Part shown: piece after piece, positions 7,591-15,000 of the stretch
Layout of the letters: every line of letters starts with the position of its first letter
How positions within the stretch are numbered: position 1 is the stretch's first letter
Assembly: GCA_009663005.1 (NCBI GenBank)
Contig: VIGQ01001189.1
Coordinates: 17,501-32,500, forward strand
DNA: 15,000 bases
Reading direction: 5' to 3'
DNA from: Actinidia chinensis
Taxonomy: Eukaryota > Streptophyta > Magnoliopsida > Ericales > Actinidiaceae
The notes under the pieces: generated by a model
What the model was told of the DNA's origin: nothing
What the model saw: the letters and a program-made list of their open reading frames with translations, nothing else
The model's database searches: none
Made by a program: the position numbers and the translations under genes

Positions 7591-7985
7591 ATGAAGTAGT
7601 GTATAAAGCCAGTGTTTTGGGAGTTGAGATAATGCAACGTTTCATGATATGAATAAAGGACAAATTCATACGGAAATAAATAATGCCGCCAAAAGCACAA
7701 TGCTTGAACAACTGCATAGAATTCCTTTATTATAAGTGAAGTATCTTTGCTTCGCCGTCATTTAATTTCTATCTAAAGTAAGCAATGTGATTTTGCTCTT
7801 GACTCAATACTGTGCCTATACCAATACAAGAAGATCGCAAATCCACTTCAAATACTTTTTTGAAAAAATCTGGGAGACGCATAACATGTGCTTCAGTCAT
7901 TTTCTTCTTAACGCCCCCAAATGCTTTGGTTGCTGGATTTGTCCTTCTAAATTCACCTTTCTCTTCATACAATCGATGATGAGAG
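7591..7985 (-). pseudogene. Ty3/gypsy RNase H, minus-strand copy
   Basis: The minus strand reads GEFRRTNPATKAFGGVKKKM and AHVMRLPDFFKKVFEVDLRS, then GIGTVLSQEQNHIAYF, followed by a frameshift and later HYLFPYEFVLYSYHETLHYL. These are the connection and RNase H domains of plant gypsy pol. The usual catalytic Asp in the SDHE(A)L motif is Tyr here (SYHETL), and the CDAS block is altered (DLRSSCIG). The frame runs directly into integrase core at YLNSQNTGFI, so the segment between the domains is deleted. Confidence 0.85.
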
Positions 7986-8790
7986 ACATGATAGTGCTAA
8001 ATCCTTGAATAAATCAACGATAAAATGTTACAAGCCCATGAAAGCTACGAACATTATGAATAGACTTGGGCTCGAGCCATCGCCCCCGGATCGCCTGAAT
8101 TTTTGAAGGGTCAGTAGATACGCCTTTGGGAAAGACAATGAAACCTAAGAAGACAACACTATCCGTGCAAACTGAATTTCTTAAAATTGACAAAAAGTTT
8201 CTCTTTCGAAGCGTATCACAAATTTGAGCAAGGTGGTCTAAATGTTTCTCCTTAGATTACTGTAAACGAGGATGTCATCAAAGTACACTATCAGGAACTT
8301 GCCCATGAAAGGTCTGAGTACTTGAGTCATCACTCGCATGAAGGTTCTTGTAGCATTAGAAACACCAAACGGCATGACCAACCACTCATACAACCCATCC
8401 TTTGTTTTTAAAGCACCTTCCCATTCATCCCTCGACGAATTAGAATTTGATGGTACCCACTTTTTAAATCAAATTTGGAAAAAATAGTGTGATCGTACTA
8501 TCATATCAAACATATCATCATCTCTAGGGATGTGAAAACGGTATTTAAAAGTGATCTTATTGATGGCACGACTGTCTACGCACATTCTCCAGGAACCATC
8601 TTTCCTAGGAGTTAGAAATGCGGGGCACGACACATAGGCTCATACTCTCCTAATGAACTCTTTGCTCAAGAGACCACCAATCTGGAGGTGAAGCTCGGCT
8701 TAATGGGGTTCATCCTATAATGATGTAAATAGGGGAGGGTAGCTCCTAGAACAAGATCAATGGCGTGCTGGATATCACGCATTGGCATGC
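7986..8790 (-). pseudogene. Ty3/gypsy reverse transcriptase, minus-strand copy
   Basis: Reverse transcriptase copies element RNA into DNA. In order on the minus strand are [83 protein letters not shown] (catalytic YFDD at 8274-8285) and the thumb/connection with VRSFHGLVTFYR. Single-base indels and stops put these blocks in different frames. The catalytic Asp residues (FDLKSG and YFDD) survive as letters, but the frame is lost. Nothing from gag or protease precedes it. The copy ends at the junction with the head-to-head copy near 8790-8800. Confidence 0.87.
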
Positions 8791-8799
8791 TCAATTCAC

Positions 8800-9125
8800 C
8801 CCCAAGATTTTTATGAATCTTATTTAGCCTTGAGTTCTGAGCCTTCCATCTTTTTGGATGGCTATACCATTCGCGATATGTTCTTATTTCTTGCTACCAA
8901 ATTATGTATCCCATGTACTTCTGTGAGAGATTTCTTAGTGGGAGATTCACGTTAGTGGCCTTGCAGGACATTTTGGACGTGATAAAACCATTGAGGAATT
9001 GGAGCGTCAATTTTATTGGCCTACTCTCATACGAGATGTGGCCAAATTTTTTGCTCATGTCGGCAAATATCAGGTGGCCAAACATCACAAGTAAAATATT
9101 GGCTTTTGTACACTTCCTGTGATAC
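8800..9125 (+). pseudogene. Ty3/gypsy integrase zinc-finger region, plus-strand copy
   Basis: The + strand reads ATKLCIPCTSVREFLVGE, then GLAGHFGRDKTIEELERQFY and WPTLIRDVAKFF, and ends in AHVGKYQVAKHHK and a stop. This is the HHCC zinc-binding region at the start of gypsy integrase. The GHFGRDKT histidine is kept, but the usual C..C pair (R.C..CQ.AK) is replaced by GKYQVAK. The frame slips near 8940. This region is missing from the minus-strand copy. No RT lies before it: the copy starts at the centre of the inverted pair. Confidence 0.8.
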
Positions 9126-9650
9126 GCTGTCCTTAGCAAAATGTTAGCATGGACTTCGTGCTGAGTCTTCCTCGTACATTTTGGAAGCACGGTTCTTTTT
9201 TTTCGTTGTGGACTGTTTCTCTAAATGACCCATTTTATCCCATGCTCTTAAGACTTCTGACATTTCTCAGGTTGTAAAGCTTTATTTTAATGAGATCGTT
9301 AAGTTGTTGTATGGTCTTCCCAAGTCCATAGTTTCTGATAGGGATGTTCGTTTCATGAGTTATTTTTGGAAAACCCTTTGAATATGGTATGAACCAAACT
9401 TGAATTCTCTACAGCCTACCATCTGCAAACTGAGATCGTCAATCGAAGTCTTGGAAATCTCCTTTAGTGCTTAGTTGTTGACAACAATAAGAATTGAGAT
9501 TTTATTCTTCATATTTCTAAGTTTGCTTATAATAGTTCTTTCAATAGGTCTATTCGTACGAGTCCTTTTAAAGTTGTTCGCGGTTTTTAAACTTAGGAAG
9601 CCGGTAGATCTTTTGCCTTTCACCATACACTAAAGTGTCAGAGTCAGCCG
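9126..9650 (+). pseudogene. Ty3/gypsy integrase core, plus-strand copy
   Basis: Homologous to the minus-strand copy at 7025-7575 but more decayed. Landmarks are ATGTTAGCATGGACTTCGTG, TCCCAAGTCCATAGTTTCTG and CTACAGCCTACCATCTGC, and in frame EIVNRSLGN. The 12 bases encoding most of DGQS before the catalytic Glu are absent, so the piece reads QTEIVNRSLGN with the Glu still there. Several stops and frameshifts occur. It cannot encode active integrase. Confidence 0.82.
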
Positions 9651-10110
9651 AGTGTTTTACTCGACACATCCAAGAATTGCATGATGAAATTAGAAAAAGA
9701 ATTGATGATAATAATTTTCAGTATAAAATTTAAGCTGACTTATGTCGACGTCATTCGGAATTCCTAGTAGGAGATTGTCATGGTTCGTATTTGCTCTGTG
9801 CAGTATGTCTCTTGTACTGCAAGAAAATTGTGTGATCGTATGCTGGACCGTTCAAATTTTGAAACGGATTGGTCCAAATGCATATGTTATTGATCTTCCT
9901 CCGTATTCTAGTATAAGCTCTACTTTTAATGTTAAGGATTTGGTTGCTTTTAAAGGTACATTTGTTATTCCTAACAATCCTTTTCTTTAGCCTACCCTTA
10001 ATCCTACAATTGATTCTCCTACCTCTTCCACTCTTTTTCCCACACCCTTGCCTATTTTCCATACCACATTAAGGCAAATATGATGCTACTTTAGATGAGG
10101 CAACTTGTTT
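9651..10110 (+). pseudogene. Ty3/gypsy integrase C-terminal domain, plus-strand copy
   Basis: The + strand frame at 9742-9990 includes ILKRIGPNAYVIDLPPYSS and ISSTFNVKDLVAFKG, then VIPNNPFL and a stop. This is the conserved end of integrase in plant gypsy pol (G.F.IL.RIG.NAYV.DLP....ISSTFNV.DL). A Pro/Ser/Thr-rich linker follows (about 9990-10060). The counterpart in the minus-strand copy is deleted and occupied by the AGGCG block. Confidence 0.85.
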
Positions 10111-10300
10111 GCTACCAGGGATGGTGGTGTTAAGGCTTTTTGGTTCGTTGGCTGGACGTCCTGATTCTGATGACACATGGATTCTTGTGATGATTTCTAT
10201 GGATTGATAGACCTATTCAGGATTATCAAGTCCGTTCAGCTTCACACTCGACGGAGTTGAGTTTTCTTTACCCTGGATAGTTGGTGAGGACACTGACCAG
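10111..10300 (+). pseudogene. Chromodomain remnant and pol end, plus-strand copy
   Basis: After CCAGGGATGGTGGTGTTAAGG the bases encode, in adjacent frames, a hydrophobic LV.W piece and then GRPDSDDTWI, the signature of the C-terminal chromodomain (W.G......TW). The QVRSASHSTELSF.YPG tail follows. This suggests the chromovirus branch of Ty3/gypsy. At least one base is missing between the two pieces. The chromodomain call rests on this short motif and its position after the integrase C-terminus. Confidence 0.6.
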
Positions 10301-10634
10301 GGCCCAAACCTACTTTGCCGTTTCTATGGGCGTAGCCTGAGGGCTTTACCTCTGTTTATTGTGGTTGATAGTGACTACCCACTGGGGCTATTTTATTTTA
10401 TAGTATTTTTATTTGTTTTATTTTATTAGTGTATTATTTTTGGAATTTAGTTTTTTTTATTCTCTTTTCCTCTATTTAAAGAGAATTTTGTATTAAGTCG
10501 GGGACTGATGATGATGAATGAAAAAAAAATCTCGTTTCTTCCCTTTTTTATTCTGAAATTTTGGTGTTTTTGAAGCCAAATTCTTCCTCTTTCCTAGTTC
10601 TTTATCTATTACTATTATTCTTAGATAATTTTTT
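10300..10634 (+). repeat. Ty3/gypsy LTR, plus-strand copy, truncated
   Basis: Matches the reverse complement of the minus-strand LTR (6438-6780): GCCGTTTCTATGGGC, ACTGGGGCTATTTTATTTT, TTCTCTTTTCCTCTATTTAAAG (TATA-like) and GGGACTGATGATGATGAATG. The match stops near TTCTTAGAT at 10617-10625, after which copia sequence begins. The final part up to CGTCA and the primer-binding-like sequence seen in the other copy are missing. Confidence 0.65.
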
Positions 10635-11190
10635 GTGCGACATATACAATTTCTAGACCCCGATGGTGCTAATTTCAGCTTCATTAAGATTATTTTTATC
10701 TATACAATCTACCACTCTTGGCCATGGCACGAAATTCTGCCTCCGCACTCGGTCTATCACAATATTCTTTTTTCTTAATGCCCAGATAACGATGTTACCC
10801 CCAACTTTTGTCAATCACAGAACTCTCCATAATCTAATCAGTGGTATGCCTAAACATGTAGATGAATTATTGCTGTGAAGAAGCAACACTTTACCTGGAG
10901 CAGATTTTAGATATATGAGGATATAGAGGACAGACTCCAAATAATACTCACGAGATGCATGCATTGCACTGGCTAACTAAACTGACAGCATAAACAATGT
11001 CAATTTTGTTTTTTTGTATGTGGGATATAAATAAATTAACTTGCTTACTAATATCTAGTAGCTCCTTATGTCAACAGGTGTACCATTAGGATCCTCATCC
11101 AATTTCAGATTTGGATCAATTGGTGTATCCAAACATACCAATTGTTTGCAGTGCTCCACGGCATTTATTAGATAATCAATTCAAAAAAAC
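10635..11190 (-). pseudogene. Ty1/copia pol fragment: RT end and RNase H start
   Basis: The minus strand shows TPIDPNLKLDEDPNG (about 11070-11130), a typical end of copia reverse transcriptase. It continues with SREYYLESVLYILIYLKSA and PGKVLL of the RT/RNase H connection, then NIVIW and the RSSAEAEFRAMA-type start of RNase H, frameshifted as DRVRRQNF. It ends near 10635 at the gypsy LTR. The last 110-140 bases duplicate 6256-6400 of the other copia fragment, in the same orientation. Multiple stops and shifts show that it is dead. Confidence 0.82.
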
Positions 11191-11790
11191 AAACCATCAA
11201 TAAGGCACAAGACAAGTGTAACAAGTATGGAAAGGAGGGTTGTCAGGGGAGAGAGAGGAGAACACCCAAACGTGTTTTAAAATGTGTCCAGATAAAATAA
11301 TAATAATAAAAAAATTAGGGAACACATCACGGGAATGTCTGATACATAATCTAGGCGTGCTTAACGCGTACCGTATCCAATGTGTCGACACGGAGACGAA
11401 ACCCATTTTAGTGTGTTCGTATTTATTAGTTTCCATCTACTGGCTTGCTGTTTCTCTCTTCATTAATGTTATGCCCAAATTATAGCTTATCCAAATACAT
11501 GCAAAAATTTCTTTAATTTTTGAACCCCAATCTCTAGATGAACCAAATATTAAACCTATTTATCTTAATTGGAATACATATATACCATACATTTAGCAGT
11601 ATATAAAAATTATATATATGGAAATATATCACAATTGGCAGCTTTATTAAACTTGAGTGAGCGCTAGCCAATTTAGTCACAATACTGTTAATGTTTGTTG
11701 TAAAAGGTGGTAATATTGAGTTATTATATGTTTGAAAATATATAATTTTTTTAAACCCAAATTTTAAAGTGATTAATGAGTCCAAGTGGG
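11191..11790. other. AT-rich non-coding stretch with short repeats
   Basis: No gene is supported. An ATAATAATAATAAAAAAATT run lies near 11297-11316. The block 11370-11400 (ACCGTATCCAATGTGTCGACACGGAGACG) contains a GTGTCGACAC palindrome of the kind found in repeated plant DNA. The block around 11580-11640 is rich in TATA steps. The minus-strand frame 11534-11938 has a composition like untranslated AT-rich DNA. Confidence 0.5.
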
Positions 11791-11794
11791 ACAA

Positions 11795-11945
11795 AAAAAA
11801 GAGATGGTCCAGTGGATTCAAGGAGTTATGAGTGGAATGACGATCTACACTGGCAGGAAAGAAGATATGGGAATCAATAGGCTCTTGGTGGTATGCACAT
11901 GTTATTTTGTTTTGGGCCTCGATGCACATGCTACCCAAGATGTCT
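11795..11945 (+). mobile_element. Possible tRNA-derived SINE
   Basis: GGTCCAGTGG at 11806-11815 fits the RNA polymerase III A-box pattern RRYNNARYGG exactly. A weaker B-box-like string, GGGAATCAATAGG (11869-11881), lies about 65 bases downstream; it resembles GGTTCAAATCC with changes. Plant SINEs start from tRNA-like promoters in this way. The expected A-to-B spacing is shorter, no clear 3' tail or target duplication was found, and the call could be coincidence. Confidence 0.3.
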
Positions 11946-11999
11946 TTGACCTTTGATTGCGCGAAATATAGGGGGTATTGGGTACATCAATGATTGAAG

Positions 12000-12190
12000 T
12001 GATGATGTGTCTGGGGTTGGGGAAATGGGGGGTTGACCAATTGTGCATGAAGGGGAATGCATGGTGGTGTGCGGGTGGAGGAGGGAGAGTGGTGGTTGGG
12101 CGGGGGGACAGGGGGAAGGAAGTGCTAGGTTAGAGTTTAGGTTAAGGATTTTGGATTGATTTTGTTGAAGGAGGATGGGACAATAAGGGG
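12000..12190 (+). repeat. G-rich tract, copy 1
   Basis: The + strand has many G runs (GGGTGGAGGAGGGAG, TTGGGCGGGGGGACAGGGGG) followed by GTTTAGGTTAAGGATTTTGG and ATTGATTTTGTTGAAGGAGG. The same order occurs at 14340-14545. The composition stands out from the AT-rich surroundings. It may be one end of a non-coding repeat. No coding frame is recognised. Confidence 0.5.
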
Positions 12191-13249
12191 CTTACTTTAA
12201 AATGTTTGTTTATTACCATTTTGACTTGACTTTTTTCTTTTCTAACTATCAGAATTGGGCGGTCCGTCAGTTTGGATAGAATTATGATGATAGAGAAGGG
12301 GGGAGAAATTTAGACAAAGCCATAAGGGGGTTGTCTGGCTATTTTTGAAACAAACGGTACAACAGCTGGCCGAAGCTAAACAACAAGTGTGTAAAACTTG
12401 TTTTTCTGTATAAAATCATTATCCTACTAGGGCATGTACCCAAAAATTCACAAGTTCTCAAACGTATTGGAAGTTAAAAAAATAAGAAGAATTGTTCCCT
12501 TAATTTATTTTTCCTAAATTGTAAAATGCATTCATTATGAAAGTCCTAATTTTGATGCATTGGTTTTGAATCTGAAGATGGCGTGCTATGTTAGTATTTT
12601 TTTTCCTTTCCATTTTTACATTTGCCTGCCTACTTTCAATTTTAGAAAACGCGTGTGTTGGAGGCAATAAACTTCTCGTTCTCTGGATATTAATAAATCA
12701 TGTCTGTTATTGCAACTTGCTCAGATGTGCTCAAATGGACAAGAGAGAGGATCCTGTTCGTACACATGCACAGGTTGTCCAATTGGGTTTCAGTGAACAG
12801 GTGGGGCTTGAGAAATAGATTTGAAAAGATTGGATTTTTGGATTCAAAGGGAAGTGATGAAGTTGGGATACAAGATTGCTTAGGGAAAATCTATATTTCA
12901 GGCTTTTTGTGAATTAAGAGGACGAAGAGGATTTTCCAAGTAGCTCATATAAAGGAAAGCTGGAGGTGGAACCCTTGTAGAATCACTGCCTGCTTACATA
13001 GGAGGAGCCTGGACAATGTACAAGTCACTTCGGAGAGGATGTGGATGGTGAACTTGAAATGAAAATTTATGTGGATACCTGAAAGATGAAATGAAGACCT
13101 TTGTTTGCAAATGAGTTCAATTGAGTTTGCCCACAGCCCAGCAAGGTTCAGAGGGGATCTTGGAAGCAACTCAGAACAGTTCTGATGGGTTGACCCCTCT
13201 AATTGGGGCTCTCCGACATTGCCTCTTGATTTTCCTCCTCTAATTCACC
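12191..13249. other. No recognised gene; weak coding-like piece
   Basis: Open frames at 12588-12818 and 12700-12912 overlap in different frames and match no family I know. Short readable pieces such as AQMDKREDPVRTHAQVVQLG and EDEEDFPSSSYKGKLEVEPL (about 12919-12978) hint at a decayed exon, but no consistent frame or splice pattern links them. Otherwise nothing is seen. Confidence 0.3.
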
Positions 13250-13460
13250 TTTGGCTGAACACCACTACCACCACCATCCACCTCCACCCCCTTCATCTCC
13301 TCAACCCTCCTCCGCACCCCTCCTCTTCCTTCAGTGCCACATCCACTTCCTCTACGACTTAGGTCCTCCGCATCAGTGCTTCCTCAACCTCATTATCGCC
13401 CAATCTTTCTACAGTGTCACAAACGCATTCATCTGCCTCAACCATCTACCCTCGTCTTTC
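13250..13460. repeat. C-rich / CCA-CTC tract
   Basis: The + strand is almost free of G and begins ACCACTACCACCACCATCC, then ACCTCCACCCCC and CTCCTCCGCACCCCTCC. Frames through it give runs of Pro, His and Ser, which come from the composition. It may be the C-rich counterpart of the G-rich tracts on either side, but I could not align it well. Confidence 0.45.
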
Positions 13461-14339
13461 ACCACAAATTGAACACTTATCAACTACCTCTACCACATTG
13501 ACTATTACCGACACAAGTGTAAAACCTCTTCTCATGTTGATGTTGTTGTTTTTTGGGGGTATTCATTATTCATTTTTACTTTTAAGGTTATGGATGAAAC
13601 AAACATTTTGATGTCCTCCTCGTTAACGGGAACAAGCTGGTCCAAGTATAGCCTGGCAAATACTCTCAATGGGGGTAATATTGATGCCACTGTTAGAAGT
13701 GCAAATGTATCCACAACAATCACACTAACACTGCAGGAGTTTGCGTGAAAACATAAGTTTCTTGTTCCTGAAATTTTTGAAATTTTGAAAAATGTTCACT
13801 TCCTTTGGAGCCAAAAACAATTGTTTTTCTTAGAATGCATTTGCTAATGTTTGTTTGCCTGAACTACCTGCAGAGGTGCAGGACACACTTGAGCAGGCAC
13901 TACTAGTGTGCACTACAGCTGCATGGCAATAAAGCGAAACCTTTTACTTTCAAAAAATGGTAGTATTTGTAAAATTCTAAATAACTAGGGTTTAGCAGTT
14001 GTGAAGAAAACAAATTTTCGTTCTAATCTTTTACCACTCCCTACTAGGGATGTCAATTACTTTCCCTTCTGCCACCCCTTGCCTCCACAGGTTGAAGGCA
14101 ATGGCCATCTCCGGAGAAAGCACATCTGAAATCTATGATTACCTCTCCCTCTATTTAACATCGGATGCAAATGAATGGTAGTACCCCAATCTCTCTACTG
14201 TTTTCCTTCTCCTTCTTCTCTTTTTCGTCTTTATTATACTGTCATTATGCAGATATACATGCGAGGAGTGACTTCCGATTTCCAGGACATTGAAACTAAA
14301 GGTAGCATCAAGCATAGCAATGTGATCTGCTGGGAGCAG
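13461..14339. other. No recognised gene; two weak exon-like pieces
   Basis: Two stretches have splice-like borders and readable frames. In 14092-14180, after CCTCCACAG, one frame reads AISGESTSEIYDYLSLYLTS before ending in TAG. In 14253-14300, TATGCAG is followed by IYMRGVTSDFQDIETK and a GGTAGC that could be a donor. I do not recognise either. A piece at about 13873-13920 (EVQDTLEQALLVCTTAAW after CCTGCAG) is similar in kind. Confidence 0.22.
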
Positions 14340-14545
14340 TGTCGATAGTGATGGAAGAGATGGTAATGGTGGGGGGAAGAGGGCCGGAGTGGTGGGGACT
14401 AGCTGGGGAGGGTTAAAGGGGGGGTGTGAGGGAGATGTGAGTGTGGCGGCGGTGGACGGTGGAGGTGCAGAGCGCCGGTGCAGTAGGCAGTTATGGTTTG
14501 GGTTCAGGTGAGGATTTTTAGATTGGTTTCAGGGGAAGTAGATGA
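14340..14545 (+). repeat. G-rich tract, copy 2, with G-quadruplex pattern
   Basis: The tract contains four G runs at 14394-14424 with loops of 7, 1 and 5 bases (GGGG, GGGG, GGG, GGGGGGG), which fits a standard G-quadruplex pattern. The end, GTTTGGGTTCAGGTGAGG, ATTTTTAGATTGGTTTCAGG and GGAAGTAGATGAAG, resembles the end of the tract at 12000-12190. Both look like copies of one repeat. Confidence 0.5.
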
Positions 14546-15000
14546 AGACGGGGCACATATTGTCTTTTACATAATTGATTTGAATTCGTAAATTAGGTTA
14601 TTTATCACACAATTTCAGAAATAGGAGGCGGCAGTGGACGGATTTTGTCAATTAATTGGCATTGGATTGTCATCCTTAAAAAATTTTCACTTTGTATCTT
14701 TGTATTATTGATCCTGCTATTTTTTGTCTCTTATCAGTTGAAAGTTTCAAGGGATAAAAAATTATGACCTTGATTACTGAGCATTTTGAAATAGGTCTTT
14801 AGATGATTAGCTTTTATTATTCTACAGATTGTCGAACTTATCATTTGGAAGGTGGAAAAGCCGAAAGAGAGCCTAGCTTGTCATTGCAAAGTGGACCTGT
14901 TTTTTTGGTGTGGACTCTATAAACAGTTCTCGGCAGTAAGAAAAGGTTAGATATCGCTGAGGAAATTCTTCATTATAGATATAGCTGGATTGTTGTTTTG
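14546..15000. other. AT-rich sequence to window end
   Basis: No gene is supported. A piece after TTCTACAG (14828) reads LSNLSFGRWKSRKRA before a stop. It looks slightly exon-like but is too short to assign. Confidence 0.35.

Larger units (their letters stand above)
6438..10634. repeat. Head-to-head inverted pair of gypsy copies
   Basis: Two related copies run outward from a centre near 8795. The arms pair at 7025-7575 with 9137-9672 (integrase core) and at 6440-6945 with 10112-10630 (pol end and LTR). The central part does not pair: the left has RT and RNase H, the right has the integrase zinc-finger region. Neither copy has gag, protease or a 5' LTR. The pair could have arisen by nested insertion or by rearrangement between two elements. 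Confidence 0.8.

Noticed and set aside
7305..7652. 115-codon + strand frame
   Set aside because: It is antisense to the gypsy integrase core, which has clear family motifs on the minus strand.
11370..11400. GTGTCGACAC palindrome as a regulatory site
   Set aside because: It lies in repeat-like, non-genic DNA with no nearby gene; a single 10-base palindrome is weak evidence.
11534..11938. 134-codon minus-strand frame
   Set aside because: AT-rich, with no recognised motif. It runs through the SINE-like sequence and looks like chance.
13251..13472. Pro/His-rich frame, like an extensin or histidine-rich protein
   Set aside because: The residues follow from a C-rich repeat. There is no signal peptide, regular repeat motif or splice context.
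1..15000. Bacterial-type systems (operons, CRISPR, phage defence)
   Set aside because: No compact gene arrays or regularly spaced repeats. Introns and plant retrotransposons show a plant nuclear genome.

Overview
The window looks like nuclear DNA of a flowering plant, probably a eudicot. It is AT-rich. Its coding pieces are short exons flanked by GT/AG splice signals and long T-rich introns, and much of it is decayed plant LTR retrotransposon. There are no operons, ribosome binding sites, CRISPR arrays, rRNA genes or convincing tRNA genes. No long reading frame encodes a complete protein.

Left third (about 1-5400). Four short exon-like segments on the + strand (2345-2523, 4433-4559, 4770-4919, 5020-5085) read, in the right order, as consecutive pieces of a plant PDS5-type sister chromatid cohesion protein (HEAT-repeat cohesin cofactor). 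The copy looks dead in this stretch. One exon has two compensating frameshifts and a stop codon and lacks a normal acceptor, and an intermediate exon was not found, which leaves incompatible splice phases. A dispersed repeat with AAATCGCGGTATTGG / CGGCCGAT motifs occurs at the window start and again in the large intron. The first 2.3 kb also holds a degenerate coding-like stretch (about 310-700) that I do not recognise.

Middle third (about 5849-11190). This is a nest of broken retrotransposons. Two collinear minus-strand Ty1/copia fragments (RT end plus RNase H start at 10635-11190; RNase H end, polypurine tract and a 173-bp LTR at 5849-6412) flank two head-to-head Ty3/gypsy chromodomain-type copies. 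The minus-strand copy (8790 down to 6438) keeps RT, RNase H, integrase core and LTR, with internal deletions. The plus-strand copy (8800-10634) keeps the integrase zinc-finger region, core, C-terminal domain, chromodomain remnant and part of the LTR. Together they form a large imperfect inverted repeat that could fold into hairpin RNA if transcribed.

Right third (about 11200-15000). No gene is recognised. It holds AT-rich sequence, a possible tRNA-derived SINE near 11795-11945, two related G-rich tracts (about 12030-12190 and 14340-14545, the second with a G-quadruplex pattern), a C-rich/CCA-rich tract (13250-13460) and a few weak exon-like pieces.

I found no support for a novel multi-gene system. 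The most interesting points are the cohesin-cofactor pseudogene and the inverted gypsy pair nested between copia fragments.
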